Positions 1 to 7,532 of a stretch of 29,156 nt of DNA are shown here, piece after piece. The stretch's first letter is position 1. Every line of letters starts with the position of its first letter. A program made the position numbers and the translations under genes. Source of the stretch: a virus; IMG/VR virus record IMGVR_UViG_3300038759_000087, positions 1 to 29,156 of that record, one strand, 5' to 3'. The notes below the pieces were generated by a model. That model was not told the origin of the DNA. It made no database searches and saw nothing but the letters and a program-made list of their open reading frames with translations.

Positions 1-1
1 A

Positions 2-61
2 GCAGCCACATCAGCCTCTAACGCAGCCACATCAGCTTCAAATGCAGCTACATCAGCTACA
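2..61 (+). repeat. 21-bp tandem repeat (AATSASN coding)
   Basis: Nearly three copies of a 21-bp unit (2-22, 23-43, 44-61) encode AATSASN heptads in the fibre stalk. Copies differ mostly at third positions. The repeat may extend upstream of the window. Confidence 0.8.
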
Positions 62-2794
62 GCGTCTGCCTCTAGTGCCAGTGCTTCAGCAAGCTCTGCC
101 GCAGCAGCAGCAGCGAGCTATGACGCCTTTGATGATCGTTACTTAGGCGACAAAGCCTCAGACCCTACTTTGGACAACGATGGCAATGCGCTATTAACTG
201 GTGCTTTGTACTTCAACACCACCTCAGATGTCATGAAGGTCTATGATGGTTCTGCGTGGAACATCGCAGCTATCTCTTCTGCCTCCCCAACCTTCACAGG
301 CACAGTGACTGCTGATGGGCTGATTGTTGATGGAAACGCTACTATTAACGCTGCATCGCCTATTCTTTACTTAACAGAAAGCGATACAACAGATCTAAAC
401 ACTAGAATTAGAAATGCCGCTGGAAACTATCAGATTCATACAGGTAACGATGCGTTAAACAGCTTTACTGCCCGAATGAATATCAGTCATTCCACAGGCG
501 ACATCTCCTTCTACGAAGACACCGGAACAACGCCTAAGTTCTTCTGGGACGCTAGTGCTGAGAGTTTGGGTATTGGTACTAGTAGTCCTGCCACAGAACT
601 TGAAGTTAATGGTGATATTGGTATTGCTCGTACTTCAGGCGGTTATACGTTTAGAGAGACTGTTGGGGGTGGCGAAAGAGCAAGCATTAAGTCTAATTCC
701 AGTAATGAGTTAATATTTAACTATGCTGGCGCAGTAGAAGCAATGCGCATTGATGCTGCTGGCAACGTGGGGATTGGTACTGATAGTCCTCAAGATGACC
801 TTCATGTTTCAGGTGACGGGTCTGGCGGGGCTTTTGGTCGCATTAGGATAACTGGACAAAGTAACGAAGCAATACAAAACCAGATATACGGCGATACTAG
901 CGGTAATCTTATTTTTCAAGCTGACCAAGGAAATGCCGCAGCGTCCTCATCAATGCGATTTAGCGTTGACGCCTCCGAAGCAATGCGCATCGACTCCTCT
1001 GGCAATGTTGGCATTGGTGCAACAACAGTAGACTCTGCGCTTCACATTGAAAAATCTACGCCGCGCCTTACGTTACAAATTGCAGGTAACAGCGGCTATA
1101 ACACGATTGAATCTGGCGGTGGTAACGAGCTTATCTTTGGACGCTCTGGCGCAGAGCAAATGCGCATTGACAGCGCAGGGCAGCTTTTACTTGGTCGAGG
1201 TGCTAATGTTGCATCAGGCGCTGAAGCTACACGAATACAGTTCTACAACACACTCAGCACTTATGATATAGCGTCTATTAGAAGTTTGGTTGGGGTAGGA
1301 CAAGTAAACAGAGGTGAATTATCGTTTGCTGTAAATAATGGTGCAGGTCAGCAGGAGAGAATGAGGCTAGATTATTTAGGCAGGGTTGGTATTGGTACTA
1401 GTTCGCCTAGCGCGAAACTAGATGTTTTTTATGGAAACATTGGCGGCGGAAAAGGCGTCGAGCTTTCTGGGACTAGCTCATACGTCGCAGACGGAAGTTA
1501 TGGAACATCACTAGATATTTCTCACACCTACCAATCTAATGACGGTTCTTTTAGAGCCATTAACATTGATATAACAGATACAGGCACTTCTAATCAAACG
1601 CTATATGGCTTGCACGTTAATGCTGAAGCTAATTATTTCTCAGGCAAGGTTGGTATTGGTTATGCAAGTCCTGTTGAAAAACTAAGTGTTTTTGCAGGCG
1701 CTGAAGGCGTTGTTGCTAGATTTGTTGGCTTAGGAGCAGGGCGTGGTTTATCAATAAAGTCTGAAACAAGCGGTCAATATTCAAACCTCAACACTATTGA
1801 TTCTGGCTCAACTGGAAGCACAGGCATTTTAGCATTTTCTACGGACGGAAATGAACGTGTCCGCATCACCTCATCAGGCAATGTTGGTATTGGTACTAGT
1901 AGTCCTAGTGTAAAATTACATATTACATCAGGTTCTGATGGCGCTATTTTTTATGCCGCAAGAACAGGTGGCACTAATAATCCAACATTTGTCACATCAG
2001 TAACAGACGCAGGTTCGTTAGTTACGCTCCGTGCCGGAAGCACCAATAATACCGGTCAATTAGCTTTTAGCGTTTCAGGTGTCGGCGAAGCAATGCGCAT
2101 TGACTCATCAGGCAACCTGTTGGTGGGGACTACAACAAGCAACGCCTTAGGGGCTTCAAGCGGTGGAACTTTAACGGGTTTAGAGCTTCAAAGTGGCGGC
2201 GTACTGCTAATCGGCACTAACAATGATAAGTGTGCGATTTTTAATCGGCAATCATCAGACGGGGAAATTCTTAGATTCCGCAAAGACGGCACAACCGTAG
2301 GTAGTATTGGTACTAACAGCAACAGCCGCTTCTTTGTCGGCGGGGCATCTGGCCTAATACTTTTCTCAACAGCATACCTACCTGCGACTTCAAGTGGCGT
2401 TGAAAGTGACAACACTCTTGATCTAGGCGGGGCTACTGTTCGCTTTGACGACGTCTACGCCACCAACGGAACTATCCAAACTTCCGACCGCAACGAAAAG
2501 CAAGACATTGAGTCACTATCTGAAGCAGAGCAGCGTGTTGCTGTAGCGGCTAAAGGACTGCTGCGCAAGTTCCGTTGGAAGTCTTCCGTTGAAGAAAAGG
2601 GTGACGATGCTCGTATCCACTTCGGCATTATCGCTCAAGACCTACAGGCTGCATTTGAAGCAGAAGGTTTAGACGCAGGACGTTACGCAATGTTTATCCA
2701 TTCAACGTGGACAGACGAAGAAACAGGTGAAGAGCGTAGCCGTATGGGTGTGCGTTATTCAGAACTACTAGCATTTATAATTGCAGCACTTTAA
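2..2794 (+). CDS. Tail fibre protein with C-terminal S74 intramolecular chaperone (5' end outside window)
   Basis: The reading frame is open from the window edge, so the true start lies upstream; the TTG at 170 is only an internal codon. The visible N-terminus is a low-complexity Ala/Thr/Ser/Asn stretch (heptad AATSASN, bases 2-61), then a segment of the YDAFDDRYLG type common in phage fibres, then many repeats of the form EAMRIDSSGNVGIGT that probably build a trimeric beta-rich shaft. The last 110 residues match the peptidase S74 / endosialidase chaperone: TSDRNEKQDI carries the catalytic Ser-Asp pair (codons at 2483 and 2486), followed by a helical tail ending FIIAAL. In this family the domain drives trimerisation and then cleaves itself off before the Ser. 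The role is host receptor binding. The order fibre-lysis-early genes implies that the fibre ends the late operon across the circular or permuted genome junction. Confidence 0.93.
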   Translation, partial: AATSASNAATSASNAATSATASASSASASASSAAAAAASYDAFDDRYLGDKASDPTLDNDGNALLTGALYFNTTSDVMKVYDGSAWNIAAISSASPTFTGTVTADGLIVDGNATINAASPILYLTESDTTDLNTRIRNAAGNYQIHTGNDALNSFTARMNISHSTGDISFYEDTGTTPKFFWDASAESLGIGTSSPATELEVNGDIGIARTSGGYTFRETVGGGERASIKSNSSNELIFNYAGAVEAMRIDAAGNVGIGTDSPQDDLHVSGDGSGGAFGRIRITGQSNEAIQNQIYGDTSGNLIFQADQGNAAASSSMRFSVDASEAMRIDSSGNVGIGATTVDSALHIEKSTPRLTLQIAGNSGYNTIESGGGNELIFGRSGAEQMRIDSAGQLLLGRGANVASGAEATRIQFYNTLSTYDIASIRSLVGVGQVNRGELSFAVNNGAGQQERMRLDYLGRVGIGTSSPSAKLDVFYGNIGGGKGVELSGTSSYVADGSYGTSLDISHTYQSNDGSFRAINIDITDTGTSNQTLYGLHVNAEANYFSGKVGIGYASPVEKLSVFAGAEGVVARFVGLGAGRGLSIKSETSGQYSNLNTIDSGSTGSTGILAFSTDGNERVRITSSGNVGIGTSSPSVKLHITSGSDGAIFYAARTGGTNNPTFVTSVTDAGSLVTLRAGSTNNTGQLAFSVSGVGEAMRIDSSGNLLVGTTTSNALGASSGGTLTGLELQSGGVLLIGTNNDKCAIFNRQSSDGEILRFRKDGTTVGSIGTNSNSRFFVGGASGLILFSTAYLPATSSGVESDNTLDLGGATVRFDDVYATNGTIQTSDRNEKQDIESLSEAEQRVAVAAKGLLRKFRWKSSVEEKGDDARIHFGIIAQDLQAAFEAEGLDAGRYAMFIHSTWTDEETGEERSRMGVRYSELLAFIIAAL
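571..1906 (+). repeat. Dispersed nucleotide repeats in the fibre shaft
   Basis: The 19-base string TATTGGTACTAGTAGTCCT occurs identically at 571-589 and 1888-1906. Near copies lie around 771, 1390 and 1653. GAAGCAATGCGCAT followed by a Gly-Asn-Val/Leu codon run recurs near 738, 978 and 2088. These encode the EAMRID..GN(V/L)GIGT..SP shaft motifs. The near-identity at DNA level, not only protein level, suggests recent duplication or gene conversion between shaft modules. Confidence 0.75.
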
Positions 2795-2810
2795 ATAGAA
2801 GGAAATTAAG

Positions 2811-3146
2811 ATGACAACTTTTAACTGGACTATCGCAACTCTCGAATACGACCTACAGCCCTCTGATATGGACGGCGCTGTCATAGTCGCGCATTGGAGA
2901 GTAAACGCTGAAGAAACCACTGGCGAAGGAGACGATGCTGTAACGTACACTGCGTCTGCTTACGGTACTTGTGGCTTCAACCCAGACCCATCAGCAGAAG
3001 GTTATGTACCCTACGCTGATCTTACTCAAGAAATTGTTCTTGGGTGGGTGTACGACTCAGTAGACAAAGACGCTACTGAAGCAAGTCTGCAAGCTAACAT
3101 TGATTTGCAGGTCAACCCTGTCACTGCCTCGGGTGTTCCGTGGTAG
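2811..3146 (+). CDS. Conserved small phage protein downstream of the tail fibre
   Basis: 111 residues, ATG preceded by AGAAGGAAATTAAG. The protein is acidic, with an N-terminal FNWTIATLEYDL strand region, a central HWRVNAEE segment, a Tyr/Gly segment (YTASAYGTCGF) and the end TASGVPW. I recognise this architecture as a family of unknown function that often follows tail fibre genes in environmental phages. It has no membrane segment and no signal peptide. The position, 16 bp after the fibre and co-directional with it, suggests a fibre accessory, chaperone or virion surface role; that is inference only. Confidence 0.85.
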   Translation: MTTFNWTIATLEYDLQPSDMDGAVIVAHWRVNAEETTGEGDDAVTYTASAYGTCGFNPDPSAEGYVPYADLTQEIVLGWVYDSVDKDATEASLQANIDLQVNPVTASGVPW

Positions 3147-3168
3147 TTTTTAACTAGGAGAAAATCTA

Positions 3169-3402
3169 ATGAGCAAAGACAACAAGCCTCAGATGATTAC
3201 GATAAACGATGTTGAATACGACACAGCTACATTCACTGAAGAGCAGGTGGTTTTAACGAATCACTGTCTTGATCTGGACAGGAAGATTGGCAACATGAAC
3301 TTCCAGTTACAGCAGTTACAGGTGGGCAAAGACTCGTTCTTTAAGCTCTTGAAAGACTCTTTAGAGACTGTTGACGAGTCGTTTGAAAGACAGATTGATT
3401 AA
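3169..3402 (+). CDS. Small helical phage protein, unknown function
   Basis: 77 residues with a good ribosome binding site (AGGAGA, 9 bases before ATG). It starts with a short strand-like segment containing ITINDVEYDTATFTEEQ. An extended amphipathic helix rich in Leu, Gln and Lys follows (about residues 25-72), likely a coiled coil. This matches the general plan of small phage proteins that begin with an xITINGxEYD motif, for which no function is established. It sits between fibre-associated and lysis genes in the late operon. Confidence 0.8.
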   Translation: MSKDNKPQMITINDVEYDTATFTEEQVVLTNHCLDLDRKIGNMNFQLQQLQVGKDSFFKLLKDSLETVDESFERQID

Positions 3403-3405
3403 AAA

Positions 3406-3618
3406 GTGACGCACCTGTTCTTGTTAATGGTTCTAGTTAATGGGCAGGTGCAGTCATCTGATATGTATTTCTATGACATCCATAGATGCAATTATTTCGC
3501 TACAGCTATTGTTAAAGGGAAAGTAGAAAGAACTCTTAATTACGAACCCCGAGGCATAGCCATCGCTGCATATTGTTTGCCCCGTGTGACAGACCCAGTA
3601 ACAGTGAGGGCATACTAA
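3406..3618 (+). CDS. Small protein with hydrophobic N-terminus, unknown function
   Basis: 70 residues from a GTG start only 3 bp after the previous stop; the ribosome binding site is weak, so reinitiation is likely. The first 15 residues (MTHLFLLMVLVNGQV) are hydrophobic and could act as a signal or anchor. The rest contains two Cys (CNYFATAIV and AYCLPR), and the C-terminal ...YCLPR pattern is seen in small proteins near phage lysis genes. Its TAA overlaps the next ATG as TAATG. Possible roles are an exported Cys-containing protein or a lysis accessory; there is no direct support for either. Confidence 0.65.
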   Translation: MTHLFLLMVLVNGQVQSSDMYFYDIHRCNYFATAIVKGKVERTLNYEPRGIAIAAYCLPRVTDPVTVRAY

Positions 3619-4079
3619 TGGACGCGATAACAATAGCCGCTTGTATATCTGGGGCTAGTCGCGCCTATAATATGGTTGCCAAGGCGGTTAATGCAGGCCG
3701 TGAAATTGAAGATACTGCTCAGTATCTAGGGAAGTTCTTTGACTCTAAGGAAAAGATTCTTGAGATTGAAAAAGAAAATCAACACGGCCCTAAGTTTCTT
3801 AGGGGTGCTTCCGTAGAAAGCCAAGCCTTAGAAATACAAATGGCGAAGCACAAGACGCAGCAGATGGAAAAACAGTTGCGCGAACTCCTCGTTCTTACAG
3901 TAGGCGAAGAGTTCTATAACGAAATGATGAAGACGCGTCGCACAATAAGATCGCAGAGGCTAGCCGCAGCAGAGGCCAGAGCGAAGAAGAAGCGTTTGAT
4001 AATTGATGGTGGGTTAATAGTCTTAATGACAGTAGTCACTATAGGCGCTGTTTCCGCGATGATAAGGTTGGTTGTTTGA
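3618..4079 (+). CDS. Coiled-coil protein with C-terminal membrane anchor
   Basis: 153 residues, started at the ATG overlapping the previous stop; an in-frame upstream codon at 3573 would lie inside the previous gene. Residues 1-30 form a short helical start. Residues 45-125 are a charged coiled coil with the run EEFYNEMMKTRRTIR and a basic cluster ARAKKKR. The end (about residues 130-150) is a single transmembrane helix (GGLIVLMTVVTIGAVSAMI). I recognise this as a recurrent environmental phage family just upstream of lysis genes, function unknown. The topology resembles spanin or signal-anchor-like lysis accessories, but the reversed order (membrane helix at the C-terminus) argues against a classical i-spanin. 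Confidence 0.8.
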   Translation: MDAITIAACISGASRAYNMVAKAVNAGREIEDTAQYLGKFFDSKEKILEIEKENQHGPKFLRGASVESQALEIQMAKHKTQQMEKQLRELLVLTVGEEFYNEMMKTRRTIRSQRLAAAEARAKKKRLIIDGGLIVLMTVVTIGAVSAMIRLVV

Positions 4080-5266
4080 TGAGCTTAATCGATTACTGTA
4101 GGACTGAGAATCAGAGAAAGACCGTTGAGGCGTGGGAAGACTCAGGCCGCAACAGTGCTATCGCTGCGGTAAAGATTGGCATTTCTCCGTCTACGGTTCG
4201 CGATCATGTCTCCTACGCAAAAGCTGCTGCAAGTGCGGCTGGGTACTCTGACAACTGGGATGCGCGAAGGCACGTTCCTGAAGGTGAGACAGTCATCGGT
4301 CGTTCTATATACACTGCGGACGATGAAGGCAACAAGGCTTGGTTGAAGACTAAGCGGACAATGACGGAGGCTCAGAGAGACACTGCTATCAAGGCGTTCG
4401 TGGAAGGTCTGACTAAAGACTTACCTAAAGCCAAGAAGCAAGCCAAGCCAAAGGTTAAGAAGTTCGACCCTGACCTTCTCCCTACTATAGTAATTGGCGA
4501 TGCTCATTTTGGCATGAGGGCAGATGCTAGAGAAACTAAGGAGCGGGACTACGACACTAAGATAGCTTCTGAGTGTATGAGAGACGCTATCGACTACTTA
4601 GTAGCCTTAGCACCGCCATCAGAAAATGCATTGCTCGTAAACGTGGGAGACTTCATTCACGCTAACGGTAGTGGTGGTACAACCTTTGGTGGTACTAAGC
4701 TAGACGTAGACACTAGAATCGAGGTGGTCTTAGACGTAGCAGCACAGACGTTTGTGTACTCTATCTCTAGGATGTTAGAGAAGCATCAGAAAGTCTCTGT
4801 CATTATGGCTAGGGGTAATCATGATTCAGACACAGCCATTGCCCTCGCGTTGATCTTAAAGTATTACTACGACAAAGAACCACGAGTAAGTATCTTAGAC
4901 CCTCACGGGTTCTTCCATACTTTACAGTTTGGGCAAAACCTCATAGCAGTACACCACGGTGACAAGGTGAAGGCCGCCAAACTAGCCTCCCTTCTTCCCA
5001 AGATGCTACCTGAGCAGTGGTCTACTACTAATTACAGAAAGTGGTTGGTGGGACATATCCATCATCAGACACTTTTGGAGACAGATAATGGCGTTTTTTG
5101 CGAATCCTTCGCGACGTTGTCTCCACCCGATTCTTGGCATGCAGGTTCTGGCTTTTCTTCGGCATCTGCTATGCACCAGATTGTCTTCCATAGAGAAGGC
5201 GGTGAGGCTTTACGCCATATCTATCAACTCAGAAGCAGCCGCAAGGTCGCTGATTTAACGCTATAG
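4079..5266 (+). CDS. Calcineurin-like metallophosphoesterase with N-terminal HTH-like segment
   Basis: 395 residues from the ATG in TGATG (a TTG lies one codon earlier). The phosphoesterase motifs are complete and in order: D141-A-H143 (GDAHFGM), D191 (VGDFIH), N247-H248-D249 (GNHD), H292-H293-GD, and G-H326-I-H328. These are the usual ligands of a two-metal centre. Residues 1-60 carry a helix-turn-helix-like stretch (RNSAIAAVKIGISPSTVRDHVSYAK) resembling small-terminase or transposase HTHs, joined by a Lys-rich linker. The family cleaves phosphomonoesters or phosphodiesters, including nucleic acids. The substrate here is unknown; the DNA-binding-like domain makes DNA a plausible target (inference). 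It is co-directional with the fibre and lysis genes, hence late expressed. Confidence 0.88.
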   Translation: MSLIDYCRTENQRKTVEAWEDSGRNSAIAAVKIGISPSTVRDHVSYAKAAASAAGYSDNWDARRHVPEGETVIGRSIYTADDEGNKAWLKTKRTMTEAQRDTAIKAFVEGLTKDLPKAKKQAKPKVKKFDPDLLPTIVIGDAHFGMRADARETKERDYDTKIASECMRDAIDYLVALAPPSENALLVNVGDFIHANGSGGTTFGGTKLDVDTRIEVVLDVAAQTFVYSISRMLEKHQKVSVIMARGNHDSDTAIALALILKYYYDKEPRVSILDPHGFFHTLQFGQNLIAVHHGDKVKAAKLASLLPKMLPEQWSTTNYRKWLVGHIHHQTLLETDNGVFCESFATLSPPDSWHAGSGFSSASAMHQIVFHREGGEALRHIYQLRSSRKVADLTL

Positions 5267-5273
5267 GTTCATT

Positions 5274-5531
5274 ATGGAAGACCGACTCTCTCGTGTAGAA
5301 AAGAAGATCGACTCATTACAGGAGGCTATTATCTCTCTCGCGAGGGTAGAAGAACGCCTAGTGACTGTGTTTAACCGCCAGTCTAATATAGAGTCTAAGG
5401 TAGACCATATTGAACAGAAGGTTGACGGTCTAGCCGAGAGTATGGCTGCTGCTAGGATTACTGAGCGAATTGTTTGGATTTTGATAACCGCAGCAATAGC
5501 TGCTTTTTTTGGTGTAATGGAGCAATTATGA
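5274..5531 (+). CDS. Holin-like protein (coiled coil plus one TM segment)
   Basis: 85 residues. Residues 1-60 form a heptad-rich coiled coil (RVEKKIDSLQEAIISLARVEERL) and residues 66-84 a C-terminal transmembrane helix (ERIVWILITAAIAAFFGV). This plan matches XhlA/haemolysin-type and related single-TM phage lysis proteins. It opens a run of three membrane protein genes ahead of the lysozyme and overlaps the next gene as ATGA. Expected role: inner-membrane lesion formation or its regulation. Which of the three membrane proteins is the actual holin cannot be decided from sequence. Confidence 0.75.
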   Translation: MEDRLSRVEKKIDSLQEAIISLARVEERLVTVFNRQSNIESKVDHIEQKVDGLAESMAAARITERIVWILITAAIAAFFGVMEQL

Positions 5532-5650
5532 AATACGCTAAATTGATAGGAAAGTTTGTTAAATCTAAGTTTATGTCTGCTACTGACGAGCAGGCTACTG
5601 TTGTGACTATTTTAGCTGCGGTTATTATCATCGCTTTAGCGGTGGCATAA
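5528..5650 (+). CDS. 40-residue single-TM membrane protein in the lysis cassette
   Basis: ATG at 5528 overlaps the stop of the previous gene (ATGA), and its TAA abuts the next ATG at 5651. The protein is MKYAKLIGKFVKSKF..., with a Lys-rich amphipathic N-terminus, then a short polar turn (SATDEQ), then a hydrophobic helix VVTILAAVIIIALAVA to the end. The size, basic N-terminus and single TM helix recall small holin/antiholin or pinholin-like peptides. The exact fit between neighbouring start and stop codons is the main evidence that it is a gene. No family assignment is possible. Confidence 0.65.
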   Translation: MKYAKLIGKFVKSKFMSATDEQATVVTILAAVIIIALAVA

Positions 5651-6058
5651 ATGTTATCAATGTTAGGGACACTTATTGGTCCAGTGTCTGCTATATTAGA
5701 TAAAGCAGTACCAGATAAAGACCTCAAAGAAAAACTAGCGCATGATATTGCCACTATGGCAGAAAGACACGCGCACGATCAAATTCAAGCGCAACTTGAG
5801 ATAAATAAGACAGAGGCTGCGCATAAGAATTTGTTTGTAGCTGGTTGGCGACCTGCCTGTGGCTGGGTGTGCGTACTTGGAATGGCGGGAAACTTTCTCG
5901 TAATTCCTTTTGCTAATATGACTTTGAATTTGCTAGATACTGGCGTAGAAGTTCCAATGATTGACCTTGCGACTATGCTTCCTGTTTTAATGGGGATGCT
6001 GGGATTAGGTGGGTTAAGAACTTTTGAAAAAACAAAAGGTGCGCAGAAAAATCACTAG
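5651..6058 (+). CDS. 3TM holin, gene-transfer-agent type
   Basis: 135 residues. The N-terminal 60 residues are helical and charged (VPDKDLKEKLAHDIATMAERHAHDQ), followed by the characteristic HKNLFVAGWRPACGWVCVLGMAGNF segment entering the first TM helix. A second hydrophobic stretch (FLVIPFANMTLNLL) and a third (ATMLPVLMGMLGLGGLRTFEK) complete it. The order xHxNxFVAGWRPxxGWVC plus a terminal GLGGLRTxEK is typical of the GTA_holin_3TM family, which makes the membrane hole that lets endolysin reach peptidoglycan. The start directly follows the stop of the 40-residue gene, with AGCGGTGG as ribosome binding site. This is the best-supported holin of the cassette. Confidence 0.88.
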   Translation: MLSMLGTLIGPVSAILDKAVPDKDLKEKLAHDIATMAERHAHDQIQAQLEINKTEAAHKNLFVAGWRPACGWVCVLGMAGNFLVIPFANMTLNLLDTGVEVPMIDLATMLPVLMGMLGLGGLRTFEKTKGAQKNH

Positions 6059-6067
6059 GTAAACCCT

Positions 6068-6277
6068 ATGACAAACAAAGTGATTGAGTTTCCAAAAACA
6101 AAAACTGCTGATGATATTCACGATATTATGTATGCGCTGGATGTAGAATTAACTGAATTAAGCACAAAATCCTTAGAACTTGGATTGCCCATTTATAGTA
6201 TTATAGGCGTTATGCAAGGACAGATTTATTTCCTTTTGGGATTAGAAGCAGGAGATGGTGAAGATGACGAGCAGTAA
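6068..6277 (+). CDS. Small acidic protein between holin and lysozyme, unknown
   Basis: 69 residues beginning MTNKVIEFPKTKTADDIHD and ending in an acidic tail GDGEDDEQ. A central hydrophobic stretch (LPIYSIIGVMQGQIYFLLGL) is borderline for a membrane helix. The KVIEFPK start is common in small phage and plasmid proteins of unknown function. It overlaps the lysozyme start by 14 bases. The position suggests a lysis-timing or accessory role, but nothing in the sequence proves it. Confidence 0.7.
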   Translation: MTNKVIEFPKTKTADDIHDIMYALDVELTELSTKSLELGLPIYSIIGVMQGQIYFLLGLEAGDGEDDEQ

Positions 6278-6683
6278 ACACCTTACTGATATGCTTATTC
6301 GTCACGAAGGGAAACGAAACAAACCTTATGAATGCACTGCTGGCAAGCTAACTATAGGCGTAGGCAGAAATCTTGATGACGTTGGTCTGACTGAAAATGA
6401 GATAATGTACTTGCTAAACAACGACATTGAGCGTTGCGACAAAGAACTCTTACACAACTTTAAGTGGTATCCAGAGTTATGCCGAGTAAGGCAGGATGCT
6501 TTAATAAACTTATGCTTTAATGTCGGGATTACACGTTTGCTAACTTTCACAAAATCTCTGGATTATATGGAAGCTGGAGAGTATGAGCTAGCCGCTGACG
6601 AATTTTTACGATCAAGGTGGGCTGAACAAGTCGGCAACCGTGCAATAGAGGTTACCGACCTAATCAGGGACGGGCATTACTAA
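6264..6683 (+). CDS. GH24 lysozyme (endolysin)
   Basis: 139 residues from the ATG at 6264, which has AGGAG nine bases upstream; the ATG at 6255 has that motif touching it and is less likely. The active-site region reads RHEGKRNKPYECTAGKLTIGVG: catalytic Glu15 and the Thr of TIGVG match T4-type lysozymes, while the position of T4 Asp20 is Cys. Phage lysozymes of the E-8aa-C/D-5aa-T class include such a Cys. A conserved ALINLCFNVG core and a C-terminal helix follow. There is no signal peptide or SAR-like N-terminal TM, so it should be cytoplasmic and depend on a holin. It ends converging on the leftward operon, with a 4-bp overlap. Confidence 0.93.
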   Translation: MTSSKHLTDMLIRHEGKRNKPYECTAGKLTIGVGRNLDDVGLTENEIMYLLNNDIERCDKELLHNFKWYPELCRVRQDALINLCFNVGITRLLTFTKSLDYMEAGEYELAADEFLRSRWAEQVGNRAIEVTDLIRDGHY

Positions 6684-6907
6684 GGCTTGACGTTTTCTAG
6701 CTTTTCTAATTCTGACTCAATGATAAAGTCACAGAACTGCTTAATCTTCCGCAAGTCCTCTACCCCGCCTTTATCCCTCCACCGTGTTGCATACTTCACA
6801 ATACAACCTTCAGCGAAAGGAAGTTGATTAGCCATAATATATTCTATGGGCTGAATCTTTAATTTCTTGTAGTGGTCGCCCGCTACTTGATAGTCGGTTG
6901 ATTTCAA
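6680..6907 (-). CDS. DUF3310 family protein (T7 gp1.7-like region)
   Basis: 75 residues, TTG start in TTGA overlap with the upstream gene; AAGGAG lies about 8 bases upstream, inside that gene's end. The sequence has the full DUF3310 signature: DHYKKLKIQPIEYIMANQLPF, then EGCIVKYATRWRDKGGVEDLRKIKQF. In T7 the domain occurs in gp1.7, a nucleotide kinase; most other members are uncharacterised. This last gene of the leftward early operon may affect nucleotide pools. The convergent end with the lysozyme gene leaves no room for a terminator between them. Confidence 0.88.
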   Translation of the reverse strand: MKSTDYQVAGDHYKKLKIQPIEYIMANQLPFAEGCIVKYATRWRDKGGVEDLRKIKQFCDFIIESELEKLENVKP

Positions 6908-7107
6908 TGTAATTCTCCTTCATCTTTATCATACATAAAGTCAAACTTTTCTTCTAAGCCCTGCTCTTCAAGAAACTCATTATGGTCCATTAGCAGTGCC
7001 ATCATAGTAGCAATACATCTTTTAGGACCTTCCTCAAGGTCATGAAACTCGCTATCTAAGAACTCAGTCATTTCCTCCGAGGTCATAGCGATAATGTATT
7101 GTGTCAT
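6904..7107 (-). CDS. Small acidic protein, unknown
   Basis: 67 residues, strongly acidic (MTSEEMTEFLDSEFHDLEEG; MYDKDEGELH), predicted all-helical. It overlaps the NinG-like gene upstream (ATGA) and the DUF3310 gene downstream (TTGA). High acidity and small size resemble DNA-mimic or host-takeover peptides, but no specific family is recognised. Expressed with the recombination operon. Confidence 0.7.
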   Translation of the reverse strand: MTQYIIAMTSEEMTEFLDSEFHDLEEGPKRCIATMMALLMDHNEFLEEQGLEEKFDFMYDKDEGELH

Positions 7108-7532
7108 CTTAAACGATTCTCGTGGTATTTAATTTGTTCATTAAACTCATCAAGCATATCTTCGTAGTCTGCTTTATAGAGTTTAATTGGATTAGATTTA
7201 GTCGCTATCATCTCTTCAACAAAGTCCCTGCCGTACATATCTTCCATCCAGAGGGTGTATTGTTGAGCGGCTGAACCGTACCTCATGCCCCACATATTAC
7301 AGGCTTGACATTGAGCGTGGACATTCTCAATTCTTAATGCCCAAAAGCTGGAGCTTCCTTTGGCCAACCAATGCCCGCCCTGTAGCTGTGAGTAATGCTT
7401 AACAACTCCACAAGACACGCAAGCGCAGTTACCGTCATCGTCTGCTGCTGCAAGCCTACACAAACGCTGAATAGCTTTGAGGCATTCCTGTCGTAAGACT
7501 TTACTGCTTTTGACTTTAGGTTTGCGCTTCAT
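7104..7532 (-). CDS. ninG: NinG/Rap-like recombination protein
   Basis: 142 residues. The lambda NinG (Rap) features are present: a basic N-terminus (KRKPKVKSSKVLRQECLKAIQRLCRL), a zinc-binding pair CVSCG ... CQACNMW, the QLQGGHWLAKGSSSFWALR core and a helical C-terminus with LYKADYEDML. Rap is a structure-specific endonuclease for D-loops and Holliday-type junctions in lambda recombination. Lying in one operon with an Erf annealase and a YqaJ exonuclease, it would resolve intermediates of the phage recombination pathway. The length is shorter than lambda Rap (about 200 residues), in keeping with compact environmental homologues. It overlaps both neighbours by 4 bases. Confidence 0.87.
   Translation of the reverse strand: MKRKPKVKSSKVLRQECLKAIQRLCRLAAADDDGNCACVSCGVVKHYSQLQGGHWLAKGSSSFWALRIENVHAQCQACNMWGMRYGSAAQQYTLWMEDMYGRDFVEEMIATKSNPIKLYKADYEDMLDEFNEQIKYHENRLR

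Noticed and set aside
1047-1271. Forward 74-codon frame in the tail fibre gene
   Set aside because: Shadow frame within a clearly coding repetitive gene; no ribosome binding site.
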